A stretch of 64,000 nt of DNA from Microbacterium hatanonis (lineage in GTDB: Bacteria; Actinomycetota; Actinomycetes; Actinomycetales; Microbacteriaceae), in assembly GCF_008017415.1 (NCBI RefSeq), contig NZ_VRSV01000001.1, positions 1,860,001 through 1,924,000 on the forward strand. Direction: 5' to 3'. Positions 24,782-33,535 of this stretch are shown piece by piece; position 1 is the stretch's first letter, and each line of letters begins with the position of its first letter. The notes under the pieces were generated by a model. That model did not search any database. It saw only the letters and a program-made list of their open reading frames with translations, and was not told the origin of the DNA. A program made the translations under genes and the position numbers.

Positions 24782-26219
24782 CGCCGGCTTCCTGTGCAGA
24801 CCGGGCGCGTGCCGCGGCGGCTGCCGCTCCGGTGCCCGATCGGTTCTTGTCGACCCACCCCTCGATGTTGCGCTGGGGGGCCACGCTGAGTGCCAGGGCG
24901 CCGGGAGGAACGTCCTTGCGGACGACGGCTCCCGCGCCGGTCTTCGCGCCGTCTCCGATCCTAACGGGCGCGACGAAGACGTTGTGCGAGCCGGTGTGCA
25001 CCTCGTCGCCGATCTCGGTGCGGTGCTTGGTGACGTCGTCGTAGTTCGCGGTGATCGCCCCGGCTCCGAGGTTGACCCGCTCGCCGATGGTGGTGTCGCC
25101 GATGTACGACAGGTGCGGCACCTTGCTGCCCTCGCCGATCGTGGAGTTCTTCGTCTCGACGAACGTGCCGATCTTGCCCTTGGCCCCGAGCACCGTGTTG
25201 GGGCGGAGGTAGGCGAACGGCCCCACGGTCGCCTTCGCGCCGATCACGGCGAGCGTGGCGTCGGTGCGGGTGACCGTCGCATCCTCCCCCACCTCGCAGT
25301 CCACGAGGCTCGTGTCGGGACCGATCAGCGCGCCCCGACCCACGGCGGTGGAACGGAGGATGTGGGTGTTCGGCAGCACGGTGACGTCGGGCGCGAGCGT
25401 GGCGGTGACATCGATCCAGGTCGTCGCGGGGTCGAGGATCGTGACGCCTTCGAGCTGCCAGTGCCGCACCGTGCGCGCGTTCAGGATGCGCGCCGCCTCC
25501 GAGAGCTGCACGCGGTCGTTCACCCCGAGCGCGGTCGAGGCGTCGGGGGCGTCGGCGGCGGCCACCGTGTGGCGGGAGTCGCGGAGCAACCGCACGACGT
25601 CGGTCAGGTACCGCTCCCCCTGGGCGTTCGCGGTGCCGACCAGCTCGAGGTGGGTGCGCAGCGACGGCGCCTGGAAGACGTAGACCCCGACGTTGATCTC
25701 GGTGACGGATGCTTCGTCGGCCGTCGCATCCTTCTGCTCCACGATGCGCTCGACGCCGCCGCCGGCTCCGCGGATGATGCGGCCGTAACCGGTGGGATCG
25801 TCCAGCCGTGCGCTCAGCAGGGTCGCCGCCGCATGCTGTGCGCGGTGGGTGTCGAGGAGGTCGGAGAGCGTCGACGACTCCAGCAGCGGCACGTCGGCGC
25901 TGAGGACGAGCACATCGCCGTCGAAGTCGCCGAGTTCGGCCAGGGCGACCTGCACCGCGCGCCCGGTCCCGGGGATCTCGTCCTGGTCGACGATGACGAC
26001 CCCGGGAGCGAGACCGAGCACCGTGTCGGCGACGAGATCGCGCTCGTGGCGCACTACGACGATGACGCGCGTGGGGTTCAACGCCCCGGCGGTGTCGAGC
26101 ACGTGCCCGACGAGCGGACGACCGCCCACCGCGTGCAGCACCTTCGGCAGGGTGGATCGCATACGCGTTCCTTGGCCCGCGGCCAGGATCACGATGGCGA
26201 GTTCGCTCGTTTCGTTCAT
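24771..26219 (-). CDS. glmU: Bifunctional GlmU (GlcN-1-P acetyltransferase / GlcNAc-1-P uridylyltransferase)
   Basis: It makes UDP-GlcNAc for peptidoglycan. The 482-residue protein begins with the nucleotidyltransferase motif LAAGQGTRM and ends with a left-handed beta-helix acetyltransferase domain (GEGSKVPHLSYIGD, LGAGAITANYDD). The ATG at 26219 lies one base after the mature 3' end of tRNA-Gln. The only ribosome-site-like sequence, GGCGGAG, is the 3' strand of the tRNA acceptor stem. No other in-frame start fits the family N-terminus. Confidence 0.96.
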   Translation of the reverse strand: MNETSELAIVILAAGQGTRMRSTLPKVLHAVGGRPLVGHVLDTAGALNPTRVIVVVRHERDLVADTVLGLAPGVVIVDQDEIPGTGRAVQVALAELGDFDGDVLVLSADVPLLESSTLSDLLDTHRAQHAAATLLSARLDDPTGYGRIIRGAGGGVERIVEQKDATADEASVTEINVGVYVFQAPSLRTHLELVGTANAQGERYLTDVVRLLRDSRHTVAAADAPDASTALGVNDRVQLSEAARILNARTVRHWQLEGVTILDPATTWIDVTATLAPDVTVLPNTHILRSTAVGRGALIGPDTSLVDCEVGEDATVTRTDATLAVIGAKATVGPFAYLRPNTVLGAKGKIGTFVETKNSTIGEGSKVPHLSYIGDTTIGERVNLGAGAITANYDDVTKHRTEIGDEVHTGSHNVFVAPVRIGDGAKTGAGAVVRKDVPPGALALSVAPQRNIEGWVDKNRSGTGAAAAAARARSAQEAGDGS

Positions 26220-26220
26220 G

Positions 26221-26292
26221 CTCCGCCGCCAGGATTCGAACCTAGACCTAACAGCTCCAAAGGCTGTCGTGCTGCCATTACACCACGGCGGA
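26221..26292 (-). tRNA. tRNA-Gln (anticodon TTG)
   Basis: All arms pair: acceptor TCCGCCG/CGGCGGA with discriminator G, D stem GTGT/GCAC, anticodon stem ACAGC/GCTGT around loop CTTTGGA (anticodon TTG), and T arm CTAGG-TTCGAAT-CCTGG. The length is 72 bases. CCA is not encoded: the next bases are C and the glmU ATG. It is transcribed toward glmU with no room for a terminator. Confidence 0.95.
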
Positions 26293-26347
26293 CCGCGCCC
26301 GCCCCGGTGGGATCGACGCCGGACAAGTCTGCCATGCGGACGCCGAC

Positions 26348-26353
26348 CATAAT
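26348..26353 (+). promoter_or_regulatory. -10 box of leaderless marR-like gene
   Basis: CATAAT lies exactly six bases before the ATG at 26360, so transcription should begin at or next to the start codon. There is no ribosome site. Confidence 0.55.
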
Positions 26354-26359
26354 GGTGCG

Positions 26360-26857
26360 ATGACCCAGCACAGCGACGAGGTGGACCGCATCGTCGACGC
26401 CTGGGTGCGTCAGCGCCCCGACCTCGACTTCTCGCCACTCGAGGTCCTCTCCCGGGTGGACCGGCTCTCGCGCCACCTCGACCGCGCCCGCAAAGAGGCG
26501 TTCCGCCGCAGCGACCTCGAGTCGTGGGAGTGGGACGTGCTGTCGGCGCTGCGCCGGGCCGGCGAACCGTTCCAGCTGAGCCCCAAGCAGCTGCTGCAGC
26601 AGACGCTCGTCTCCAGCGGCACCATGACGAACCGCATCGACCGCCTGGTGGGGCGGCGGCTCGTGCGGCGGGAGTCGGATCCCGGCGACGGACGCAGCAT
26701 CCTCGTCACCCTCACCGCCGACGGGCGTACGCGCGTGGACGCGGCGATCACCCGCCTCGTCGACGCCGAGGCGGTGCTGCTCGGCGCGCTCTCCCGTGGC
26801 GACCGAGACCGGCTCGCGGGACTGCTGCGAAAGCTCAGCCTCGGCTTCGACTCCTGA
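26360..26857 (+). CDS. MarR-family transcriptional regulator
   Basis: A 165-residue winged-helix dimer. The core (about residues 50-125) shows LESWEWDVLSALRRAG, helix-turn-helix QTLVSSGTMTNRIDRLVGRRLV and the wing SDPGDGRSILVTLT. N- and C-terminal helices form the dimer interface. It is divergent from tRNA-Gln, so its target may lie elsewhere; the convergent ABC-F gene ends nine bases away. The ligand is unknown. Confidence 0.9.
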   Translation: MTQHSDEVDRIVDAWVRQRPDLDFSPLEVLSRVDRLSRHLDRARKEAFRRSDLESWEWDVLSALRRAGEPFQLSPKQLLQQTLVSSGTMTNRIDRLVGRRLVRRESDPGDGRSILVTLTADGRTRVDAAITRLVDAEAVLLGALSRGDRDRLAGLLRKLSLGFDS

Positions 26858-26866
26858 CGTCGGGCC

Positions 26867-28678
26867 TCAGCCGAGCGCCTCGCTCAGTTCCATCCAGCGC
26901 CCCTCGAGCTCGTCACGTTCGGCCTCGAGCGCGGTGATTCTCTTCATCTCCGCGCCGAGACCCTCGTAATCGGACGGATCCCACTCGACGAGCGCGGTGC
27001 GGGCCGAGCTCACCTGGCCGTCGAGCTTGACGATCTTCCGCTCGATCGCGGAGACCTCTTTCTGCGCCGCGCGGAGGTCTCCTCCGGACAGGGCGGACGT
27101 CGAGGTCGCGGTGTTGCCACCGCCTGACGTCGGAGCCGCGCCCTCTCCCTTCGCGCGCAGCCGCAGGTACTCGTCGACGCCACCCGGGAGGTGCCGGAGC
27201 TTGCCGCCGAGGATCGCGTACTGCTGGTCGGTGACCCGCTCGAGGAAGTACCGATCGTGCGAGACCACCAGCAGGGTGCCCGGCCACGAGTCGAGGAGAT
27301 CCTCCATCGCCGCGAGCATGTCGGTGTCGAGGTCGTTCGTGGGCTCGTCGAGGATCAGCACGTTCGGCTGATCGAGCAGGATCAGCAGCAGCTGCAGGCG
27401 CCGCTTCTGCCCGCCCGAGAGGTCCTTCACCGGGGTGGAGAGCTGCGCGCTGGAGAAACCGAGCTGCTCGAGCAGCTGTCCGGGTGAGAGCTCCTGCGCT
27501 TTCGAGCCGGTGCCGAACGTGTACGACGTGCGCAGCCGGGAGATCACCACGCGCACGGGGTCGTTGAGGTGCTGCTCGAGCTCGTCGAGGCGCTGCGTCA
27601 GCGTCGCGACATGCACGGTCTTGCCGCGCTTGACGCGGCCTTCGGTGGGCTGGATCGATCCGTCCACGAGGCCGAGGAGAGTCGACTTGCCGGCGCCGTT
27701 GACGCCCAGGATGCCGGTGCGCTCCCCCGGGGCGATCAGCCACGTGACGTCGTCGAAGACCTGGCGCGCCTGCCCTGAGCCCGTCGCGGGGTAGCTCACG
27801 GCCACGTCGATCAGGTCGACGACGTCTTTGCCCAGTCGTGACGTCGCCAGCGACTGCAGCGCGATGCGATCACGGATCTCGGGCACATCCGCGATGAGTT
27901 CGTTCGCCGCGTCGATGCGGAACTTGGGCTTGGTCGAGCGCGCGGGCGCGCCGCGGCGCAGCCACGCGAGTTCTTTCTTGGCGAGGTTCTGACGACGCGC
28001 CTCGATCGTCGCCGACTGCCGATCGCGTTCCACGCGCTGCAGGATGTAGGCCGCGTATCCGCCCTCGAAGGCATCGACGATGCGGTCGTGCACCTCCCAC
28101 GTCACGGTGCTCACCTCGTCGAGGAACCACCGGTCGTGCGTCACGACCAGAAGGGCTCCCGAATTCGCCGCCCACCGGCGCTTCACGTGTGCGGCGAGCC
28201 AGGTGATCGCCTCGACGTCGAGGTGGTTCGTCGGCTCGTCGAGGAAGAGGATGTCCCAGTCGCCCGAGAGCAGCCGCGCGAGCGCGACTCGGCGGCGCTG
28301 ACCGCCCGAGAGCGTTCCGATGCTCGCCTCCCAGGGGACGTCGGAGAGGAGGCCGGCGATCACGTCGCGCGTGCGCGCGTCGCCCGCCCACTCGTGCTCT
28401 GCGCGTCCGTCGACGACCGCGTTCGAGACGGTGTCGTCATCGTCGAGCTCATCGGCCTGGTGCAGCACGCCCACCGTGACGCCGCTGCGGACCGTGACGC
28501 GTCCGGAGTCGGGCTGACGCAGGCCCGCCAGCATTCCCAGAAGGCTGGACTTGCCGTCGCCGTTGCGGCCGACGATGCCGATGCGGTCGCCCTCCGACAC
28601 CCCCAGGGTCACGGAGTCGAAGACGACTTTGGTCGGGTATTCGAGATGCAGGGACTCGGCCCCGAGAAGATGCGCCAT
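26867..28678 (-). CDS. ABC-F ATPase, Uup-like
   Basis: A soluble ribosome-associated ABC-F protein without membrane segments. The 603 residues hold two ABC cassettes (Walker A GRNGDGKSS and GVNGAGKST; signatures LSGGQRRR and LSGGQKRR; Walker B ILFLDEPTNHLD and VLILDEPTNDLD) joined by an inter-domain linker, and a C-terminal coiled coil (about 525-600) of the Uup type. Such proteins help stalled or damaged ribosomes; antibiotic protection is possible but not shown. GGAGG is six bases before the ATG. Confidence 0.92.
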   Translation of the reverse strand: MAHLLGAESLHLEYPTKVVFDSVTLGVSEGDRIGIVGRNGDGKSSLLGMLAGLRQPDSGRVTVRSGVTVGVLHQADELDDDDTVSNAVVDGRAEHEWAGDARTRDVIAGLLSDVPWEASIGTLSGGQRRRVALARLLSGDWDILFLDEPTNHLDVEAITWLAAHVKRRWAANSGALLVVTHDRWFLDEVSTVTWEVHDRIVDAFEGGYAAYILQRVERDRQSATIEARRQNLAKKELAWLRRGAPARSTKPKFRIDAANELIADVPEIRDRIALQSLATSRLGKDVVDLIDVAVSYPATGSGQARQVFDDVTWLIAPGERTGILGVNGAGKSTLLGLVDGSIQPTEGRVKRGKTVHVATLTQRLDELEQHLNDPVRVVISRLRTSYTFGTGSKAQELSPGQLLEQLGFSSAQLSTPVKDLSGGQKRRLQLLLILLDQPNVLILDEPTNDLDTDMLAAMEDLLDSWPGTLLVVSHDRYFLERVTDQQYAILGGKLRHLPGGVDEYLRLRAKGEGAAPTSGGGNTATSTSALSGGDLRAAQKEVSAIERKIVKLDGQVSSARTALVEWDPSDYEGLGAEMKRITALEAERDELEGRWMELSEALG

Positions 28679-28687
28679 ATTGCCTCC

Positions 28688-28693
28688 AGGCTA
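28688..28693 (-). promoter_or_regulatory. -10 box of the ABC-F gene
   Basis: TAGCCT on the minus strand is nine bases before the ATG, with GGAGG directly after it. The mRNA would have a leader of only a few bases. The rest of the gap, 28694-28889, shows nothing clear beyond one copy of GGATGCTGC at 28861. Confidence 0.5.
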
Positions 28694-28889
28694 CGGGGTC
28701 GCGGGTGTGCAGACGGTGTGCGCGGGTGGCGGCGTGGTAACGGTGCGGGCTGCGCGGGGTCACGGACCGCGACACCGCTCCGCCCGTTCCACCCACCTTT
28801 GCCCGAATCAACATCTTGCGGCGGCATGGGAGTGAGGATTCCAGCGCGAACGTGTGGATCGGATGCTGCGGGGCAGACAGCGAACGCGA

Positions 28890-28923
28890 CGAGGGCCGCC
28901 CGGCTGATGCCGGACGGCCCTCG
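28890..28923 (-). terminator. Terminator of the osmoprotectant operon
   Basis: A 13-bp stem with one mismatch (CGAGGGCCG.CCGG with CCGG.CGGCCCTCG) and a 6-base loop sits 16 bases after the stop of the substrate-binding protein gene. The following minus-strand bases are only mildly T-rich. Confidence 0.75.
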
Positions 28924-28938
28924 GGAGACGGATGCTGG

Positions 28939-29856
28939 TCAGGCCAGGCCGTTCTCCTGCAGCCAGTCGGCCGCGATGTCGCTCGCCGAACGCTGGTCGA
29001 CGGTGTTCTGCACGTTCAGCGTGACGAGACCCTCGGGGGTCAGCGCCGCGCTGATCTTGTTGATGACGTCGGCCGCGTCGGCGGGGAAGTCGGCGCTCAC
29101 GACGGGGACGATGTTCGACGCGAGGAAGAGACCCTCGGGGTCTTCCAGCACGACGAGGTCGTCGGTCTCGATGCGCGGGTCGGCCGTGTAGACGTTCGCG
29201 ATGTTGACGGTGCCGGCGAGGAGATCCTCGACCGTGGTGTCACCGGTCGGCGTGAACGAGACGTCGACGCCGTAGGTGTCCTTCAGGCCGGTGGGACCGT
29301 AGGGACGCTCGGCCAGCTCGGCGTTGCCGCCGAGCGTCAGAGGAACCGTCACGTTCGCCAGATCGGCGATCGTGGTGAGGTCGTACTCCTCGGCGAAAGC
29401 AGCCGTGACCGTGTAGGAGTCCTGGTCGGTCGCCGCCGACTGGTCGAGCACCTTCAGGCCCTCGGGCAGCGCGTCGGGGAGCGCTGCGTAGACCTCGTCG
29501 GACGTGCGCGCGGTCGTGGCGTCGTCGAAGTACTGCAGCAGGTTGCCGGAGTACTCGGGGAACAGGTTGACCGAGCCGTCTTCGAGCAGCGGGATGTACG
29601 CGTCGCGCTGGCCGATGCTGAACTGGGTCGTGACCTCGAAGCCGGCGGCCTCGAGTGCCTGGGCGTAGATCTCGGCGATGATCTCGTTCGAGGGGTAGGC
29701 CTGCGAGCCGACGACGATGGGACCGTCGGATCCGCCGTCGCCCGCGGACGCGCCGGAATCAAGCGGGCTGCTGGACGAGCAGCCGGCCAGGGCGAGGAGC
29801 GCCGCCGCGCCGACGGCTGTGCCGACGAGGCCCTTTCGAGTTCGTGCTGTGAACAT
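28939..29856 (-). CDS. Osmoprotectant ABC transporter substrate-binding lipoprotein (OpuBC/OsmX type)
   Basis: It binds glycine betaine, choline or similar quaternary amines outside the membrane. The 305 residues start with a lipoprotein signal (LLALAGC, Cys26), then a Gly/Ser linker and the QAT-type binding domain (VVGSQAYPSNEIIAEIYAQALE, LFPEYSGNLLQYF, NIANVYTADPRI). It is the last gene of a four-gene operon: ATPase, permease, permease, binding protein. The order and type match OpuC-like systems induced by osmotic stress in other Gram-positives. Confidence 0.92.
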   Translation of the reverse strand: MFTARTRKGLVGTAVGAAALLALAGCSSSSPLDSGASAGDGGSDGPIVVGSQAYPSNEIIAEIYAQALEAAGFEVTTQFSIGQRDAYIPLLEDGSVNLFPEYSGNLLQYFDDATTARTSDEVYAALPDALPEGLKVLDQSAATDQDSYTVTAAFAEEYDLTTIADLANVTVPLTLGGNAELAERPYGPTGLKDTYGVDVSFTPTGDTTVEDLLAGTVNIANVYTADPRIETDDLVVLEDPEGLFLASNIVPVVSADFPADAADVINKISAALTPEGLVTLNVQNTVDQRSASDIAADWLQENGLA

Positions 29857-29900
29857 GTGATTTCTCTTTTCCTTGGTGGGGTTTCGTGTTCCCGGGGCGT

Positions 29901-30662
29901 CTAACGGGCGGCGTCGGCCGTCGTGACGCTCACCGGACGTCCGGTCGCGGTGCGCGAGGTCTTCTTCCGGCCCTCCGAGCCGGCCGCGACCGCGCCGGCG
30001 CGGATGCCGCGCGGGACGACGAGGTGCTGCACGATGGCGAAGAGCGCATCGAGCACCAGCGCGAGTACGGCGACGAGGATGGCGCCGCCGATGATCACGT
30101 CGAGCTGACGCAACTGCAGACCGCTGATGATGTACTGCCCGAGTCCGCCCAGACCGATGTAGGCGGCGATCGCCACGGTGGCGACCACCTGCAGCGTTCC
30201 GGCGCGGAGGCCCCCGACCAGGAGGGGCAGTCCGAGCGGCACTTCGATGCGCCAGAGGATCTGCCACTCGGTCATCCCCATCGCACGCCCGGCGTCGATC
30301 ACCCGGCGATCGATGGCCTCGAGACCCGTGTAGGCGCCCGCGAGGATCGACGGGATGGCCAGGATGACGAACGTGATCACCGCAGCCTCGGGCTTGCGCA
30401 GCACGCCGAGGAGCAGCACGAGGAGGATCAGCAGGCCGAACGAGGGAATGGCTCGTGCCGCACCCGAGATCGCGACCGCGACCTCGCGACCGCGGCCGGT
30501 GTGACCGATGGCCCAGCCGACGGGCACCGCGATGAGCGCGGCGATGACGACCGAGACGAAGGTGTAGGCCAGCTGCTGGAAGAGGGCGAGCTGCAGCGGG
30601 AGGTCGCCCGACAGACGGTCGGGCGAGAAGATCCACGCGAAGGCGTCGATGAAGAGGTTCAC
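29901..30662 (-). CDS. Osmoprotectant ABC permease 2
   Basis: A 253-residue inner-membrane permease with about six hydrophobic segments and the EAA loop (DAGRAMGMTEWQILWRIEVPLGLPLLVGGLR). The C-terminal 30 residues are basic and cytoplasmic. The GTG at 30662 overlaps the stop of the preceding permease gene (GTGA), so the two subunits are translationally coupled. It forms a heterodimer channel with permease 1. Confidence 0.9.
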   Translation of the reverse strand: MNLFIDAFAWIFSPDRLSGDLPLQLALFQQLAYTFVSVVIAALIAVPVGWAIGHTGRGREVAVAISGAARAIPSFGLLILLVLLLGVLRKPEAAVITFVILAIPSILAGAYTGLEAIDRRVIDAGRAMGMTEWQILWRIEVPLGLPLLVGGLRAGTLQVVATVAIAAYIGLGGLGQYIISGLQLRQLDVIIGGAILVAVLALVLDALFAIVQHLVVPRGIRAGAVAAGSEGRKKTSRTATGRPVSVTTADAAR

Positions 30663-31342
30663 GCCGTCGCCTCCGCCCCGATCGGAGCGCGTCGCACGCG
30701 GCGGACCGCCGTCGCCCGCGTCCACGGCATGAGCAGTCGACCGGCCACGACGAGGACGAAGTCGACGAGCAGCGCGAGCAGCACGACCACGACGACGCCG
30801 GCCAGCACCTCCGGGATGATCCGGCGCTGCAGACCGTTCGTGAAGAGATAGCCGAGGTTGATGACGCCGACGAGGATGCCCACCGTCGCGAGCGAGATGG
30901 TGCTCGCGGCGGCGACGCGCAGACCGGCAAGGATCACCGGCCCTGCCAGCGGGAAGTCGACGGCCCAGAACCGGCGGAACGTGCCGTAGCCGATGGCGGT
31001 CGACGCCTGACGCACGCCGGGGTCGACGGAGTCGAGGCCGTCGGCGACGGAGCGCACCAGGATCGCGACCGCGTAGATCGCCAGCGCGACGATGAGGTTG
31101 GTCTCGCTGACGATGCTGTAGCCGAGCACGGACGGCAGCAGGATCAGGAGCGCGAGCGACGGGATCGTGTAGAGCAGACCCGTGATCGTGATGACACCGC
31201 TGCGCACGAGACGGTAGCGCCATGCCACCCACCCGAGCGGCACGGAGATGATGAACCCGATCACCAGCGGGATGACGCTCTGACGCAGATGGTCGAGCGT
31301 GAGACCGCCGATGAGACCGAGGTTGTCGAGAACCCAGCTCAC
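30659..31342 (-). CDS. Osmoprotectant ABC permease 1
   Basis: A 227-residue permease of the OpuCB/OpuBB type with about six hydrophobic segments and the EAA loop around VRQASTAIGYGTFRRFWAVDFPLAGPVILAG. The GTG at 31342 overlaps the ATPase stop (GTGA) and its own stop overlaps permease 2, so three genes are linked by 4-base overlaps. Confidence 0.9.
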   Translation of the reverse strand: MSWVLDNLGLIGGLTLDHLRQSVIPLVIGFIISVPLGWVAWRYRLVRSGVITITGLLYTIPSLALLILLPSVLGYSIVSETNLIVALAIYAVAILVRSVADGLDSVDPGVRQASTAIGYGTFRRFWAVDFPLAGPVILAGLRVAAASTISLATVGILVGVINLGYLFTNGLQRRIIPEVLAGVVVVVLLALLVDFVLVVAGRLLMPWTRATAVRRVRRAPIGAEATA

Positions 31343-32163
31343 CCGGTGGGTCCGTCCACGAGCGCTCCCTGCGTGCGTCCTTCGCCGTCGACGAGGAACG
31401 AACCGTTCGCCGTCTTCTCGATGTGGAGGGCCCGCTTGCCGCGCTTTGTTCCGACGAAGCTGGCGACGAAGTCGTTGGCCGGGTTCTGGATGATCTCGGT
31501 GGGGGTTCCGAGCTGGGCGACCTTGGCACCCTTCTCGAGGATGACGACCTGGTCGCCCAGCAGGAACGCCTCGTCGATGTCGTGCGTCACGAAGACGATC
31601 GTCTTGCCGATGTCGCGCTGCAGACGGAGCAGCTCCTCCTGGAGCTCGGCCCGCACGATCGGATCGACGGCCCCGAACGGCTCGTCCATGAGCAGGATGT
31701 TGGGATCGGCCGCGAGACCGCGAGCCACTCCGACGCGCTGCTGCTGACCGCCGGAGAGCTGACTCGGGTAGCGGTCGGCCATGCCGGGCTCGAGACCCAC
31801 CGTCTCCATCAGCTCGAGCGCTCGGGTACGGGCCGCGCGACGACTCTTCCCCTGCAGCACGGGCACCGTGGCGATGTTGTCGGCGACGGTGAAGTGCGGC
31901 AGCAGACCCGAATTCTGCATGACGTACCCGATGCTCCGGCGCAACTCGACCGGCGAGCGCCGGGCGATGTCGTCGCCGTCGATCGAGATCGTGCCCCCGG
32001 TCGGCTCGACCATGCGGTTGATCATGCGCAGCAGGGTGGTCTTGCCGCATCCCGATGACCCGACGAAGACGGTGGTCTGACGGGACGGCAGCACGAGGTC
32101 GAACTCCCCCACGGCACGCGTGCCATCGGGGAATACCTTCGAGACGTTCGTGAACTCGATCAT
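31339..32163 (-). CDS. Osmoprotectant ABC transporter ATPase
   Basis: This 274-residue ATPase powers the importer. Motifs: Walker A GSSGCGKTT, Q-loop VMQNSGL, signature LSGGQQQR, Walker B ILLMDEPFGAVD, switch VTHDIDEA. The C-terminal tail of about 40 residues is too short for the paired CBS domains that sense ionic strength in OpuA-type ATPases, so regulation by that route is unlikely. First gene of the operon, 10 bases after the DUF427 gene. Confidence 0.93.
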   Translation of the reverse strand: MIEFTNVSKVFPDGTRAVGEFDLVLPSRQTTVFVGSSGCGKTTLLRMINRMVEPTGGTISIDGDDIARRSPVELRRSIGYVMQNSGLLPHFTVADNIATVPVLQGKSRRAARTRALELMETVGLEPGMADRYPSQLSGGQQQRVGVARGLAADPNILLMDEPFGAVDPIVRAELQEELLRLQRDIGKTIVFVTHDIDEAFLLGDQVVILEKGAKVAQLGTPTEIIQNPANDFVASFVGTKRGKRALHIEKTANGSFLVDGEGRTQGALVDGPTG

Positions 32164-32173
32164 GTCGACCGCC

Positions 32174-32476
32174 TCAGTCCTGGACCGATACCTTCCGGTC
32201 GAAAGCCACGAAACCCGCGAAGTCTCCGCCGGCCTTCTCCACCGCCCCGGGCAGCAGGTCGGGGTACGACCACGCCCCGTCGGTGAGCTCGGCGCCCTCG
32301 AGCGCGATGCTCCAGTACTGCGCCGCGCCCTTCCAGGGGCACGTGTAGGGGGTGGGAGTCTTCGTCAGCGCGCCCTCGCGGATGCTGGAGGGCGGGAAGT
32401 ACCAGTTGCCTTCGATCGAGATCAGGTCTTCGCGATCCGCCTCAGCGATCACGACACCGTCGAGCACAGCCTTCAT
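32174..32476 (-). CDS. DUF427 domain protein
   Basis: A 100-residue protein with the DUF427 pattern: KAVLDGVVIAEADRE at the start, WYFPPSSI, the core TPYTCPWKGAAQYWS with its conserved Cys, and WSYPDLLPGA. The fold is a compact beta barrel; the function is unknown. GGAGGA five bases before the ATG sets the start. It lies just upstream of the osmoprotectant operon on the same strand and may be co-transcribed with it. Confidence 0.88.
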   Translation of the reverse strand: MKAVLDGVVIAEADREDLISIEGNWYFPPSSIREGALTKTPTPYTCPWKGAAQYWSIALEGAELTDGAWSYPDLLPGAVEKAGGDFAGFVAFDRKVSVQD

Positions 32477-32605
32477 GAGTCCTCCTCGGGGCTCCGCGGG
32501 GCGTGGATGCCCGCGCGATTCCGCCACGGTACCCGAGGCTACCGACGCCGGGGTCGGTCGGGACCGAGATTGCCGCGTATGACGCCGACGTGTTATGCGT
32601 TCGCG

Positions 32606-33535
32606 TCAGACGACACGCGCGCCGGAGACGGGGCCGTGCACGTGGAGCGCGGAGAAGCCTGCGGCACTGAGGGTGATCTGCAGATCGAGCGCGGCTGCGT
32701 CGTCGGCCGCGAGGAACGCCAGGGTCGGGCCCGAACCCGACACGATGCCGGCCAGCGCCCCGGCCTTCTCCCCCGTCTCCAGGGCCGCGCCGAGATCGGG
32801 ACGGAGGAGCAGCGCCGGAGCCTGCAGATCGTTGCGGAGCGCGGCGGCGAGCATCCCCGGGTCTCCCTGTCGCAGCGCGTGCAGCACGTCGGGGTCGACG
32901 CGCGGCTGCCTGGGCGCGGGACCGATGTCGACGAGGTGCCGCGCGCGGTGGGCGTCCAGCTCGCCGTAGACGACGGGGGTCGACATCCCCTCGTCGCTGA
33001 CGACCAGAACCCAGTCGAACCGTCCGCGCGCGAGTGCGGGGCTCAGCTCGTCCCCGCGGCCCGTCCCGACGGCGGTGCCTCCGAGGAGGGCGAACGGCAC
33101 GTCCGCCCCGAGCCGCGCGGCGAGCCGGGCGAGCTCGGCGGTGGACAGCCCGGTGCCCCAGAGCGCGTCGCACGCGACGAGGGCGGCCGCAGCATCCGCC
33201 GATCCGCCTCCCATGCCGCCGGCGACCGGGACCGACTTGCGGATCTCGAGGTGCACACCACGATCGACCCCGGTGGCCCCGGCGAGAAGTCTCGCGGCCC
33301 GGACCGCGAGATTGCGGTCGTCGACCGGCACGTCGCCGATCGCGACGCTCCCCGAGACGTGGGCCGTGATCTCGTCGGCATCGCTGGCCCAGAGGTCTTC
33401 GTACAGCGAGACGGCCTGGTAGGCCGTGGCCACGTCGTGGTACCCATCGTCCTGCACGTCGCCGACCTCGAGGAAGACGTTGATCTTTCCCGGCGCGCGC
33501 ACGTGCACGCGCTCGGACGACGACGCGAGTGTCAC
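32606..33535 (-). CDS. ispE: 4-diphosphocytidyl-2-C-methyl-D-erythritol kinase
   Basis: A GHMP kinase of the MEP isoprenoid pathway that phosphorylates CDP-methylerythritol. The 309 residues contain [11 protein letters not shown], the phosphate loop [17 protein letters not shown] and the late [10 protein letters not shown]. The GTG at 33535 overlaps the stop of the aldo-keto reductase gene, so translation is coupled to it. In many actinobacteria ispE directly follows rsmA; here three other genes lie between them. Confidence 0.94.
   Translation of the reverse strand: MTLASSSERVHVRAPGKINVFLEVGDVQDDGYHDVATAYQAVSLYEDLWASDADEITAHVSGSVAIGDVPVDDRNLAVRAARLLAGATGVDRGVHLEIRKSVPVAGGMGGGSADAAAALVACDALWGTGLSTAELARLAARLGADVPFALLGGTAVGTGRGDELSPALARGRFDWVLVVSDEGMSTPVVYGELDAHRARHLVDIGPAPRQPRVDPDVLHALRQGDPGMLAAALRNDLQAPALLLRPDLGAALETGEKAGALAGIVSGSGPTLAFLAADDAAALDLQITLSAAGFSALHVHGPVSGARVV

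Noticed and set aside
28679..28889. Small minus-strand frame (72 codons) in the gap upstream of the ABC-F gene
   Set aside because: No ribosome site, Pro/Arg-rich random-looking product, and a better explanation as the ABC-F promoter region.
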